A stretch of DNA of 64,000 nucleotides from Perkinsela sp. pyNocScin1 (GCA_964019655.1 CAXHTR010000008.1:558001-622000); one strand, 5' to 3'. Counted from the first letter of the stretch, positions 52,591 through 61,964 are shown. The notes: generated by a model from the sequence alone, not told the origin. Translations and numbers: made by a program.

Positions 52591-55500
52591 ATGTCCCATC
52601 CGCAGAACGATCGCGACGATCGAGAAGAAGACACGTGGGAAGACGACTTCTTCAGCTCGCACACTGACAAAAAACCCAAAACTTCGAAGAAGACCCAGCC
52701 CGGGCTCGGCTACGACGACTCGACCTTTGTGCCCCCGTCCTACCTCGACGACGACGTGACCATCGAGGAGGTCAACGAGGCCGAGCCGACGGCGGCTGAC
52801 CGCTGGGACTACACGGTCGGCACCGCCCGCGACCCCTACTACGCCCCGACGCCCGGCGGCTTCACTGTGCGCGACCACACCGTCGTCGACGGCACCGTGA
52901 ACCGTGAGTCCGGTGTCCACAGCAAAAACCAGTACTCCGCGTTCACGCCGACGGCCCGCTACCACACGGAGGACGGCACGGTCCACGACGGTGGCAGAAA
53001 GTACTCGTATGAAGAAAACCGCAGCCGCTGGGACCGCACAGCGCTCGATAACCGTCGCCGCGACGACCGGCGCACGAAGCGCGGGGCAGACGGCGCGCGC
53101 ATCAAGACCGCCGACGAGCTGCGGCGCGAAAAGAAGGCCCGCGAGGAGCTCGAGCGGCTGCGCGCCATCTACGAGGAGCGCAACGGCGTCATCCACCCGA
53201 GCGAGATCGCTGCACTCATTCCAGAGGGCTACGTGAAGGTCGGTCGACCGGAAGAGATGGGCCCCCTCAGCCACCAGAACGTCCCGGACGAGGCTGAGGA
53301 GACCCCTGCTGAAGATGCTGAGAAATCTGAAAATGCCACAGCACCCGAGGATGCTGAGGACACGAACAAAGCTGATAAGGACAAAGACCAGAAGGGCGAG
53401 GAGCGCATCGACGTCGGTGACGTTGGGCAGGACCTGCCGAAGCTGACAGAGGACGACTACGACTTTTTTGGCGCGCTCTTCAAGTTCAAGGACGTGACTG
53501 ACGAGGAGATCATTAAGAAAATCGTCGAGTGGCGCAAGCTGCTCGCGCGCAAGGAGAGCGAGGCTGCGGGCGTGGGCTTCGACCGCGCGAAGGGCAGTGG
53601 TAAAGAGAAAGTTCACAGCCAGCTGCTCCAGTACTCGGAAATTTTGACAAAGCGCTTCCTGCTCCGCATGAAGAACGGCACGTCGAACGAGCGCCGCAGC
53701 GTGTTCAAGTACTTCAATTTTATCGACCCCGTCAAGTTTCCCTTTCTGAGCCCGTCCTTCGTCTCGCTCTTCCACCACCGAACGCTCGACGTTCTCCTGC
53801 AACGGTCGATCGAGCGCGGCAAGCCATACCTCGACGAGGGCCAGCGCCACCACCTCCTCAAGATGGTCCCGAAGACGCTCAAGTACCTCGCGGACCTCCC
53901 AGTGCCCATCATCGTGAGCTTAATTTCTGGGAACGAGCAGGAGGCCACGCTCGCCGACACCGAAAAAGCGAAGAAGCGGACGACCTTCGTGCTCCCGGGC
54001 GAGACAGCGCCGGCGGCCGCCCCGCGCGAGCTCACCGTCGAGCAGACGGAGCACTTCCACCGTGACGTGTTGTCCGTGAACAAGATCCTGCAGGTGGCCT
54101 CGCCGCTCCTGCTCTCGTCCATCAGCAAGCGCCTCGAGAAGGCCGAGGGCAAGATCCTCGTGGAGAATTTACTCAAAAACATCCCGGGCGGCAGCTTCCT
54201 CTCCTTTGTGAAGAAAAACCTTTTTTTCGAGATTGAGGAGAAAAACGAGCGCACCAAAAAGATGATCGCCGTGCTCTTCGGCGTCTTCCTGCAGAGCGAG
54301 CAGGGCGAGGACGAGCTCAGCGACTTCTGGTCGACGATCCACGACATCCTGTACCACGAGGAGTCTGTGATGGACGCGCTGCCGCCGGAGCTCGGCATCC
54401 AGCGCCCGAAGGGCTTTATGACGCTGCGCGACGGCTCCCAGCTGCGCGACTTCCACCTGCACCAGGTCGGCTTTCTCGTCATCCGCCTTTTCTGCGAGAC
54501 TGTCTCCGCTCACGTGCTCCTGCCGTACCTGCCCTTCCTCGTGCGCCTCCTGCGGCCCTTCTTCGACCTCGTGCACGACCGCGACGAGACCGAAAAGTTC
54601 CAGTGCTACCCGCTCGCGGCGTCTGCGGCCTACGCCTTCACATCGCTCGCGAACATTTTCAGCTCCTTCGGCAGCCGCGAGGTCTCCAGCTGCTTCACGG
54701 CGTGCATGCCGCTGCTCTCGAAGCTGGCCGTGGCGTACGGCTCGTCTTTTCTCTCCTCGACGTTCTCGACGTCGATCGACATCGGTAAGAAGCGGCGCCG
54801 GACGATGCCGTTCCTGCGCGCGATCTCGGCGCTGCTGCCGCACATCGGCGAGGGCAAGCAGCAGTTCCAGTGCATCCAGTTTCTATCGCCGTTCCTCTTC
54901 TACGAGCTCAACGACGCCAAGAACCTCGCGATCGACGCCGAGATGCTCCACGAAGCGCGCAAGCTCGAGGAGGCGTTCGTCGAGGAGACCGCCGAGCCCG
55001 GCGACGGCGCGAACTCGGCCGAGAAGATCAAGCTCGTCTCGCAAAACATCATTATTGCGCTCATGAAGATCATTGAGAACTGCGTGCGCACGGAGGGCTG
55101 CGACGCGACGTTCCTCGAGACAAAGCTCTTCCCGTCGTTCCTCACGATGTACTGGAGCAAGGCGAACCTCGCGCACTTCTCGGGGCTCACGCTCCAGAAC
55201 ATCGACCCCGAGGCAACGTCCGACGGGACCCTCTCGACGAGCCAGTACAACTTCACGACGTGCCGCTACCTCAAGTGCCTCACGGCGACGACGCTCGCCT
55301 TCTTCTCCGTCTCGCGCAAGAAGGCTGTGGCCAACGCGCTGTTCCAGTCCGCCGTCCAGTTCTTCGCGCCGCACTTCTACGATGAAAGCACTTTCTACAG
55401 CGCCGTGTCGCTCCACATCGTGTCTGGCATCGCCCACGTGCTCGGCCAGCGCTACAGCCTCGCGCCCAACTTCTTAGACGCGAAGAACATCAGCGTCGAC

Positions 55501-57663
55501 GAGGCCACCGCGAAGAGCCTCCTGGAGGGCGCGCTGCACATCTACCGCAACCAGTACCACAGCAGCTCGATCTACTTCTTCCCGCCGTACCTCCACCTCG
55601 TCACGAACTACTTTATGAACTTCAACTTTTCGCTCATCTCGTCCGCGACCTTCGCGCTCGCGACGTGCGTGCTTTTGTTCTCGTCCTCGACATACATGCC
55701 CAAGTTCCTGTCGAGCGTGCTCAGCACGGTCCTCGACGGCCTGCGCGTCTCGGCGTACGCCGAGAGTGCCACGACGTCGGCGATGGTCACGTTCTCCCAG
55801 GCCAACACAGCGCGCTTCTTCGTGCCCGTCACGAACACTATTCCAGCGCGCGTCCACGCCGCGTGGCTGCTCGCGCTCATCGCGCCCGTCGTCTACTGCC
55901 TCTCTTCCGTGCCCCTCAGCGGCTTTCTGTACACTGCCGAGACTGAGCTCCAGATGGTCTACAAGAACCCCTTCCTCGCCGTTTTCAGCGAGGGCGTCGA
56001 GAACACGGCCGTCACGCACCTCGACGCCATCGAGGGCACCATCCGCACGATCCCGATCGTGCTCGTCGAGAAAATCAAGGACGAGGGCGAGTCAACGTTC
56101 CTCTCAATTCTGCTCTACTGCCTCGCAAGTGTCTTCCACCACAACTCGCGCATCCGAGAGACGTGCTGGGGCATTCTGCGAGCGCCCGACCAGGCGCACC
56201 CCGCCGACAGCGCGATGCGCTTTTTGCAGGCGAAGGCGCCGCTCAAGGCGCCACTGCCGGCCACTCTAGATGCGCTCGACGCCTCCCTCATCGGCGCGCT
56301 CATGCCCGCCATCAAGTCCGTGCTCTCGAACCGGAACTCGCTCGTGCAGTACAGCGCGGTGCTCCTCGTCGAGACCGTCGCCAAGTACCTCGCCGTGCGC
56401 GAGGCCGAGGGCGACCTCGGCCTGGTGTCCGAGGCGGCCAACCGCTCGTTCCAGGCTGGCCTGCCCGCGCCCGTCGTCTACAACCAGACATGCTTCGCGA
56501 TGCTCGACCTCCTGCAGTCGCCCTTCCGCGTGCTCCGCGCGGAGACTTCGCGCTGCCTCTCGTCGCTCATCACGTCCGCCGCCTCCGCGCCCGAGATCTA
56601 CTCGATCTTCGACTTTCTGAAGCAGGCTGTCCCGATCGCGCAGCACTCGACGTCCGCGCTCGTGCTCTCGTCGTCGTCCTTCTGCGACCCCATCAGCCTC
56701 CTGCAGCTTCTGCTCGACGCGTTCAGCAGCGAGAGCCGCAACATGCGCAACGCCGCGTGCGCGTGCATCGCGAGTATCGCCATGTCGATTTCGTACTTTG
56801 TCACGCCTAAGGCCGTCGAGTTCCACAATTTTCTCTACCTGCCCTTCGTCTTCCTCCTGAACGAGTTCCGCACGCCCGTCGACATCGTCCAGCACTGCTG
56901 CCTCAAGACAGTCTCGTTCATCGTGTGCCGCCTCGGCTGCCGCGGCAGCGTGCGCCAGGAGTACGTCGTCCGCTACGACGCCATCGCCGACGGCGGCCGA
57001 ACCGACGCCGACCGCGTGCGCCTCGACCGCTCGATGCTCAGGCACTACCTGCCCTTCATTGTGCAGCTCCTCGCCGGCGCGCTCATCAGCGTCGAGCCCT
57101 CGATGCGCCAGCTGGCAGCAGACGTCATCTTTCACATGAACTGCGCGCTCCGCGCGCAGTCCCTCGAGGGCCCGATGATGGAGGGGCACCGCTGTGTGAT
57201 CGAAGGCGGGGAGGGGTCCACACGCGCGCTCGTCACGCCGAACTCGTACGCCACTGAGGCGTTCTGCACGCACCTCTTCAACCACATTGTGCCGATATTC
57301 GTTGACATCGCGAAGAGCAACGCCGAGGAGAGCGTCAAGAACCGGAGTGGGCTGTCTGGCGAGGGCAAGGGCGTCGTTATCAACGCGTTTCTGAGTTTCA
57401 GCCTGACGCTGGGCGTCGGCAAGCTCGTGAACTACGTCGTCGCTGGGCTCTTCCACCCGTCGCGCTCGATCCGGAGCGGGTACTGGCGGCTCTTCAACCA
57501 TCTGTCGGTGCACCACGGCGACCGCATGTTCGCGTCGTTCCCGCCGCTGCTGCAGCAGGCAATGGCAGCGCGGTTTGAGCCAGACCGCTTGGCGGCAGAG
57601 GGCCGGTACGGCGCGGTCCAGGACACGAGGCTGCAGCTGTCTGCCCTGGCAGTGATTCTGTAG
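52591..57663 (+). CDS. SF3B1: SF3B1 (SF3b155) HEAT-repeat splicing factor, long form
   Basis: The product has 1690 residues, against 1304 in human. The start is ATG 52591; an upstream in-frame ATG (52528) precedes a likely acceptor AG at 52549-52550. The disordered N-terminus keeps 'RWDYTVG' (compare RWDETPG) and 'YEERNGVIHPSEIAALIPEGYVKV' (compare [23 protein letters not shown]). Then comes an all-helical HEAT array to the end, with 'LLQSPFRVLRAETSRCLSSLI', 'VFLLNEFRTPVDIVQHCCLKTVSFI' and 'GVGKLVNYVVAGLFHPSRSIRSGYWRLFNHL' matching the last human HEAT repeats. SF3B1 clamps the U2 snRNA-branch-site helix. Repeats are strongly diverged. Extra length lies in both the N-terminal and HEAT regions, including an acidic insert (52790-53400). 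It is the last gene before the second convergent switch. Confidence 0.88.
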   Translation: MSHPQNDRDDREEDTWEDDFFSSHTDKKPKTSKKTQPGLGYDDSTFVPPSYLDDDVTIEEVNEAEPTAADRWDYTVGTARDPYYAPTPGGFTVRDHTVVDGTVNRESGVHSKNQYSAFTPTARYHTEDGTVHDGGRKYSYEENRSRWDRTALDNRRRDDRRTKRGADGARIKTADELRREKKAREELERLRAIYEERNGVIHPSEIAALIPEGYVKVGRPEEMGPLSHQNVPDEAEETPAEDAEKSENATAPEDAEDTNKADKDKDQKGEERIDVGDVGQDLPKLTEDDYDFFGALFKFKDVTDEEIIKKIVEWRKLLARKESEAAGVGFDRAKGSGKEKVHSQLLQYSEILTKRFLLRMKNGTSNERRSVFKYFNFIDPVKFPFLSPSFVSLFHHRTLDVLLQRSIERGKPYLDEGQRHHLLKMVPKTLKYLADLPVPIIVSLISGNEQEATLADTEKAKKRTTFVLPGETAPAAAPRELTVEQTEHFHRDVLSVNKILQVASPLLLSSISKRLEKAEGKILVENLLKNIPGGSFLSFVKKNLFFEIEEKNERTKKMIAVLFGVFLQSEQGEDELSDFWSTIHDILYHEESVMDALPPELGIQRPKGFMTLRDGSQLRDFHLHQVGFLVIRLFCETVSAHVLLPYLPFLVRLLRPFFDLVHDRDETEKFQCYPLAASAAYAFTSLANIFSSFGSREVSSCFTACMPLLSKLAVAYGSSFLSSTFSTSIDIGKKRRRTMPFLRAISALLPHIGEGKQQFQCIQFLSPFLFYELNDAKNLAIDAEMLHEARKLEEAFVEETAEPGDGANSAEKIKLVSQNIIIALMKIIENCVRTEGCDATFLETKLFPSFLTMYWSKANLAHFSGLTLQNIDPEATSDGTLSTSQYNFTTCRYLKCLTATTLAFFSVSRKKAVANALFQSAVQFFAPHFYDESTFYSAVSLHIVSGIAHVLGQRYSLAPNFLDAKNISVDEATAKSLLEGALHIYRNQYHSSSIYFFPPYLHLVTNYFMNFNFSLISSATFALATCVLLFSSSTYMPKFLSSVLSTVLDGLRVSAYAESATTSAMVTFSQANTARFFVPVTNTIPARVHAAWLLALIAPVVYCLSSVPLSGFLYTAETELQMVYKNPFLAVFSEGVENTAVTHLDAIEGTIRTIPIVLVEKIKDEGESTFLSILLYCLASVFHHNSRIRETCWGILRAPDQAHPADSAMRFLQAKAPLKAPLPATLDALDASLIGALMPAIKSVLSNRNSLVQYSAVLLVETVAKYLAVREAEGDLGLVSEAANRSFQAGLPAPVVYNQTCFAMLDLLQSPFRVLRAETSRCLSSLITSAASAPEIYSIFDFLKQAVPIAQHSTSALVLSSSSFCDPISLLQLLLDAFSSESRNMRNAACACIASIAMSISYFVTPKAVEFHNFLYLPFVFLLNEFRTPVDIVQHCCLKTVSFIVCRLGCRGSVRQEYVVRYDAIADGGRTDADRVRLDRSMLRHYLPFIVQLLAGALISVEPSMRQLAADVIFHMNCALRAQSLEGPMMEGHRCVIEGGEGSTRALVTPNSYATEAFCTHLFNHIVPIFVDIAKSNAEESVKNRSGLSGEGKGVVINAFLSFSLTLGVGKLVNYVVAGLFHPSRSIRSGYWRLFNHLSVHHGDRMFASFPPLLQQAMAARFEPDRLAAEGRYGAVQDTRLQLSALAVIL

Positions 57664-58181
57664 GTCAAAATTTCACAAAAGTGTAAGTGGGGGAGAATTT
57701 CAATTTTGGGGGGGACTTTGATATGTTTATGATTGAATGACTTTTTACGCATAAATGTGCAAGCAGGGGTGTCTTACTCTTAGCCAAAGAGTGCAAAATG
57801 AAGTAAGATCATAAGTAAGATAATGGTCTTATAGTTGAGAACGGCTATAAATTGTCTCTCGTGATAGAAAGCGTATGCAACGAAGACCCTTGTCGAGCAA
57901 AGGACAATGTTCTGTTATCACCTCTTTTTAATGCGTGAGAGAATAAGAATCAACCATCTTTTTCATCCTTCAGTAGGACGTTGGCCAAAGAATGTGCACA
58001 CAATGGCGACGAAATTCCGATAGGTATAACGCCGCTGTTCAGTGTTTCGAAAGTGAGGTGAGATCAAAAGTTCCACTTGTCCACTACCAATCGCCATGTC
58101 ATATGTAGAAACTCGAAGCATAAAAATATAATCCTCTAGTGCTTCGCTGCCAAAGCGATCGTCCAACTACAAAATCAGCCA
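57664..58181. other. Convergent strand-switch region, 518 bp, with G-runs
   Basis: SF3B1 and the EngB gene end towards each other here. The first 60 bp hold two G-runs on the plus strand (five G at 57689-57693, seven at 57708-57714). The rest is AT-rich without a supported gene. A minus-strand ORF at 57963-58166 (67 codons) lacks an ATG near its start and is not called. Transcription termination is the expected role of such a region in kinetoplastids. Confidence 0.55.
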
Positions 58182-59672
58182 CTACGTGGGAGGCCTGCGG
58201 CGGCGGTCTTTCTGGAGCGTTGCGGGCCCAAAAGTGTTCTGATCGTCACCCTGCTTGAGCCCAGCGACCATGCGTGAGCCTCCCTGGGTGGTTTCTTCGT
58301 CCCGCATGAAGGGATAGTGCAGCCGCGCGCTCACAAATTTCGATGGCTTGATGTGCTCGCGCAAGACATCCCGTCTGTAGAACAGCATCCGGCGCTGGCG
58401 CTTCGTCTGTCGGACCTTTTCCTCGAAAAACTCGGAGCTGCCCACCATTTTCTCTTCGATCGCTGTGTCGTAGGATGCCAAGTTGTCGAGGAGGAACTTG
58501 TCGAGTGTTCCCGGGCACCTCGACAGGTAGTTTGTGACGTCAGGCGTGGGGAGGTGGTGCACGCGCTCCTCGAAGATCGCCGGGTCGCTGCGCGCGTATA
58601 CTCCATCGATGGCCTTTTGCAGGGTTGACTGCAGGTCGCCCTTCTCTTTCTCGACGACCGCCTTCGTCCCCACTGGCTTCGTGCCGCTCTCAAGGCGCTC
58701 CAAGGGCTTCTCGAGGGAAAAGTAAAAGGAATCGGAGGGCTTCTGCTGCCCGCCTTCGAGCTGGGGCGGCGGGGTTCCCGGCTGCGTGATCCAGGCGGGG
58801 TACGGGACGTTGTCAGAGATAGGTAGATTGTGCGCCTCTGGAACAAATTTGCTCTCCACTACAACCCGCTCCGCCACGCTCAGCGGCGTGAAGCTGAGGC
58901 GCTGGAGGTCGCGCATAGACAACGAGTCATCCTCGAGTTCGTTCGCTGCGTTGTAGACCATGTCGACCATCAGGCGGTGGATGCCCCGCCCGGTCTTTGC
59001 GCTCGTCTCGAGGAACGGCAGCTGATCAGCGCTGTTTTCGCCAAGCTCTAGGCTCTGCTCGATGGCGTGGAGTTCTGCAGTAACAGCGGTGTGCATTTCG
59101 CGGAGATACGCCGCATCGACTTTGTCGACTTTTGACGCCACAACCGTGGTGGGTATCCGCTCGGCTCGCAGCCACGCGTAGAACTCCTTGTCCCTCGTCG
59201 TCAGGCAGCTTGGCTTCTTCGAGCTGTCGAGGACAAAGTACGCCATTTGCAGATTGCGGCGGGAGCTGAGGTACTGGCGCGCGAGCGCGTGCCCGCACAG
59301 GCGCTTGCTTCTCGAGAACATCGCGCTCTTCTCCCAAACGCCGTAGCCGACCGAGTCGGCGATCATGAAGGCGTCACCGACGCAGAAGAAACGAATCGTC
59401 CCCGTGTTGCCCTTTTTGCTGCCTGCACGCGCCATTCTCTCGTTTCCCGTGATGGCCTGGATGAGTGAAGACTTTCCGCTGTTGACTGGGCCGCACAGGC
59501 ACACCTCAGGGTATGACTGCCTGTGTGATGGGAGAAAGTCCAGACCTGGGGCGCTTTTCATGAACTGTACGCCCTTTAGAAAGACTTCAGAGGCAAGCTT
59601 CTCTATGCGCTTTTCACGCGCGCTCAGCGCTTTCGTGACTGCCGGCGAGGACACAGACGCGCACCATTGCAT
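58182..59672 (-). CDS. EngB/YihA-type GTPase with long C-terminal extension
   Basis: The product has 496 residues from the minus-strand ATG at 59670-59672. GTPase motifs are G1 'GPVNSGKSS' (61-69), G3 'DSVGYG' (106-111; DxPGYG in bacteria), G4 'SKVDK' and G5 'ETSAKTG'. The short spacing between G1 and G3 and the 'DxxGYG' motif mark the EngB (YihA) branch, the bacterial 50S assembly GTPase. A likely mitochondrial presequence ('MQWCASVSSPAVTKALS') indicates organellar ribosome assembly. The last 240 residues, beyond the usual 200-residue domain, are without recognised motifs and rich in basic and aromatic residues. It is the first gene of a minus-strand block and follows the convergent switch. 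Confidence 0.82.
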   Translation of the reverse strand: MQWCASVSSPAVTKALSAREKRIEKLASEVFLKGVQFMKSAPGLDFLPSHRQSYPEVCLCGPVNSGKSSLIQAITGNERMARAGSKKGNTGTIRFFCVGDAFMIADSVGYGVWEKSAMFSRSKRLCGHALARQYLSSRRNLQMAYFVLDSSKKPSCLTTRDKEFYAWLRAERIPTTVVASKVDKVDAAYLREMHTAVTAELHAIEQSLELGENSADQLPFLETSAKTGRGIHRLMVDMVYNAANELEDDSLSMRDLQRLSFTPLSVAERVVVESKFVPEAHNLPISDNVPYPAWITQPGTPPPQLEGGQQKPSDSFYFSLEKPLERLESGTKPVGTKAVVEKEKGDLQSTLQKAIDGVYARSDPAIFEERVHHLPTPDVTNYLSRCPGTLDKFLLDNLASYDTAIEEKMVGSSEFFEEKVRQTKRQRRMLFYRRDVLREHIKPSKFVSARLHYPFMRDEETTQGGSRMVAGLKQGDDQNTFGPATLQKDRRRRPPT

Positions 59673-59745
59673 GCAATCTAGAAGAAAGACTGAAGTAGAA
59701 AAGTTATCTGTTAGGGAAATTCATGCTCTCAATTTCACATGTACA

Positions 59746-59982
59746 CTACTCACACGCTTTTCGGCCTTGTTCGATGTCATGAAGGATGTTCGTAACGATG
59801 GCCTTGTTTTTCTCCGTGCCTGGAAAGCCGACGACGGACAAGATTGCATGCTTCAGAAGGTCACTATCCGACATTTTCGATTCACGCGTTGGAGTAGAAT
59901 GCTCCACCATGGCATCAGTCTGTGTCAGCACTGCATCATGGTGTGCCTCACTTAGCTCGCTGTCGCTCGAGGACATCGACAT
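59746..59982 (-). CDS. Small acidic hypothetical protein
   Basis: The product has 78 residues from minus-strand ATG (complement of 59980-59982), with a second Met at codon 3. It is Ser/Asp/Glu-rich at the N-terminus and ends in a helical 40-residue block ('SDLLKHAILSVVGFPGTEKNKAIVTNILHDIEQGRK'). The stop is 73 bp from the EngB start and the ATG is 146 bp after the upstream stop, which fits the spacing of other genes in this block. No family is recognised. It is kept because spacing and strand agree; a longer plus-strand ORF (59365-59955) over the same bases is judged a shadow. Confidence 0.45.
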   Translation of the reverse strand: MSMSSSDSELSEAHHDAVLTQTDAMVEHSTPTRESKMSDSDLLKHAILSVVGFPGTEKNKAIVTNILHDIEQGRKACE

Positions 59983-60128
59983 GAGTATTCATAAGTAAGC
60001 ACCAAAGGCCAGATAAGTTCAATTTACCTCAAAGAGAAAATTTGAGCGAAGTTTTACTCAATCTCTCTATTCGCCACTCCTCGTTTAGTTCGAAGAAAGG
60101 CCACCGTATGCACATGCGCAGGCTTGTT

Positions 60129-60965
60129 TTAGATAGCAAACTCCTGGATGAATGATTCAGGTAGCTTGAAGTACCCTACCCCGGGGTTGGAGATCATTGC
60201 ATTGTTGCCCCTGGAGGTGTGGCCACCCCGTGTGCTTTGGAGTGGGGCTTTTCCAGAGTGACGGCCTTTGTGATGCAGCTGTGGGTGATTCATCACGTGT
60301 TCTGCATGCGCATTTCGCTGACTGACATGCTTTCCAGCCCTCAGTTGGCCTCTTGGGGCCATCCGCGATGGTGATGGCCACCGCTCGCCGCCATCCTCAC
60401 GAGATACATAGTAAGAACCAGGCGATTCTCGGCCGGCATAATCCAGCTCGTAGCGCTCTGGGCTACTGTCATCCTCCGAGGTTGCGCTTTCATCACTGCT
60501 TGTATACATCGGAGGAGAGTTTATCATACAGTCTACAGCATGCATCTTCATTTCATAATACGGATCAAACGGATGAGTTGGAGGCGATGGAAAGCGGCTT
60601 ATCCGTAGACTGTCACTCGGAGATGGGCACATGTCGCGGTCAATCGAATCCCAGGTTTCAGGCGGTGCCACTGTGAATGGGTCGTGCATCTCTTCGTGTG
60701 ACTGTCCAACAATATGATCGTCGTAGTAATGGTGTCTGTGACCTGAAGCGTGATGATGGTCACCAGCGCTAGAGAGCTCATGCCAGTGATGCGCATTGTC
60801 AACGCCGTGTACATATGTGTAATTCGCGACTGGAAGTGCAGGGTGATGGTGAATCTCGGAAGCGTCATGGAAAGAGCTATGCGGCTGTACTGGTCTTGGA
60901 GGTCCGGAGCCATCGTGTGCTTTCACGCTCACGAGTGCTAGGATGCCCGGTGCTGAAAAGATCAT
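60129..60965 (-). CDS. Histidine-rich low-complexity hypothetical protein
   Basis: The product has 278 residues from the minus-strand ATG at 60963-60965. The first half is rich in His, Pro, Ser and Tyr with clusters such as 'GDHHHASGHRHHYYDDH'; about 30 histidines are present. The second half is acidic/Ser-rich, then basic Arg/Gly/His-rich ('HHKGRHSGKAPLQSTRGGHTSRGNN'), ending 'PGVGYFKLPESFIQEFAI'. The first 14 residues are hydrophobic ('MIFSAPGILALVSV'), which could be a signal peptide or presequence. Nothing resembles a catalytic domain. His clusters suggest metal binding or a phase-separating RNA-associated protein. Neither is proven. Confidence 0.55.
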   Translation of the reverse strand: MIFSAPGILALVSVKAHDGSGPPRPVQPHSSFHDASEIHHHPALPVANYTYVHGVDNAHHWHELSSAGDHHHASGHRHHYYDDHIVGQSHEEMHDPFTVAPPETWDSIDRDMCPSPSDSLRISRFPSPPTHPFDPYYEMKMHAVDCMINSPPMYTSSDESATSEDDSSPERYELDYAGRESPGSYYVSREDGGERWPSPSRMAPRGQLRAGKHVSQRNAHAEHVMNHPQLHHKGRHSGKAPLQSTRGGHTSRGNNAMISNPGVGYFKLPESFIQEFAI

Positions 60966-61036
60966 GCAATCTTTCTAAATAATGCTTACACAGAAAAAGA
61001 TATACGAATTTTAGTGGAAGCAGTTAAACATGAATA

Positions 61037-61870
61037 TCAGTTAAAAACAACAAGTCCCTTTTCCCGCATCGATAGCGTCAAACAGATGTTGTATAATTCG
61101 CTACACTCAAAGCCAATGCTCCGAAGGCACTCATCAACTAATTGAATATCTTTTACAGATACTTTCTTCTTTTCATGTAGAGTCAGAGTCTCACTAAGTA
61201 ATCTTTTAGCTAGAACGGCATCTCTATAAACTGCTTCCTTTATAGCTGAGGCAATATTGGTGATTTCAATAATTTTTGCTCTGCGCTTGGGCCATTTCCT
61301 GAGCAACGTGTGTAGCAAAAGTTTCAAAGAGTCATTATTCGTGTTGACCTTGTCGAAGAAACAAATGGCTTTAATTGCAAATGACAGAGCCCAAGAGTCC
61401 ATTTGTCGGTAAATAGACATTAAGCGTATTTTCAATGCATTGAGAGAAGGCTCATCGGCAACTCCAATATCTAGAAAAAATCGATATATACGATAAACTT
61501 CGTACTGCGAGAAAGATGAAGCATCTCGGGCAACTTTAGCTAAAATATAATCGAGGATCTCCTTTTCCCCTAAATCACATTTCCAATATGTTTTGCATAC
61601 CTTAAGAAGTATTTGATTGGGTAATTGCCGATGCTCATGAAGGGACTTTTTTAGAGCATCCAGAAGCTCGCTGGATTCAAAATTCTTTTCAGGCGCTAGT
61701 GCTTGTGACGATTCAAGGGCATTTAAACTTCGGTTTAAATCTTCCAAATAGCTCTTTTCTCTCATGGGCTTTGAGCTATTAGCGCACCAAACAATTGAAG
61801 TGTTAATCAAGCTAACAGTTCTTGCTATCGAAGGCATCGCTAAAAGACACTTAAGGATATTGCTTTTCAT
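61037..61870 (-). CDS. Hypothetical helical protein, probable mitochondrial RNA-binding type
   Basis: The product has 277 residues from the minus-strand ATG ending at 61870. The N-terminus 'MKSNILKCLLAMPSIARTVSLINTS' resembles a mitochondrial presequence. The rest is a run of paired helices of about 35 residues ('LLDALKKSLHEHRQLPNQILLKVCKTYW', 'YEVYRIYRFFLDIGV', 'WALSFAIKAICFFDKV', 'LKLLLHTLLRKWPKRRAKI'). This recalls the helical repeats of FASTK/RAP-type or OPR organellar RNA proteins, with no RAP domain visible. It is markedly AT-rich compared with neighbours. The divergent gene COX19 starts 94 bp away on the other strand. Confidence 0.5.
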   Translation of the reverse strand: MKSNILKCLLAMPSIARTVSLINTSIVWCANSSKPMREKSYLEDLNRSLNALESSQALAPEKNFESSELLDALKKSLHEHRQLPNQILLKVCKTYWKCDLGEKEILDYILAKVARDASSFSQYEVYRIYRFFLDIGVADEPSLNALKIRLMSIYRQMDSWALSFAIKAICFFDKVNTNNDSLKLLLHTLLRKWPKRRAKIIEITNIASAIKEAVYRDAVLAKRLLSETLTLHEKKKVSVKDIQLVDECLRSIGFECSELYNICLTLSMREKGLVVFN

Positions 61871-61964
61871 ATTGACTGTGCTGGTTTTTAGTTATTACAT
61901 TGTAAAAACATTACATTGTGAGAAAAAGACTTTGATTTTCGTATTTCATTAAAAACTAGTCATT
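61871..61964. other. 94-bp divergent strand switch
   Basis: Start codons of the minus-strand helical protein and plus-strand COX19 are separated by 94 bp of mostly A/T sequence. Both spliced-leader acceptors and any initiation region have to fit here unless transcription starts inside a gene. Confidence 0.6.

Noticed and set aside
52327-53853. Minus-strand ORF overlapping the start of SF3B1
   Set aside because: Antisense shadow of a GC-biased gene. The real gene is supported by SF3B1 motifs on the plus strand.
56266-57516. Minus-strand ORF opposite the SF3B1 C-terminus (416 codons)
   Set aside because: Shadow of the same type; charged low-complexity translation.
57963-58166. 67-codon minus-strand ORF after the EngB gene
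   Set aside because: Preceded by a stop and opens with TTG; the first ATG comes only at codon 16. Possibly a decayed gene, but not supportable.
59365-59955. 196-codon plus-strand ORF overlapping EngB and the small acidic gene
   Set aside because: Opposes the well-supported EngB gene and shows Cys/Ser/Arg-rich shadow composition.
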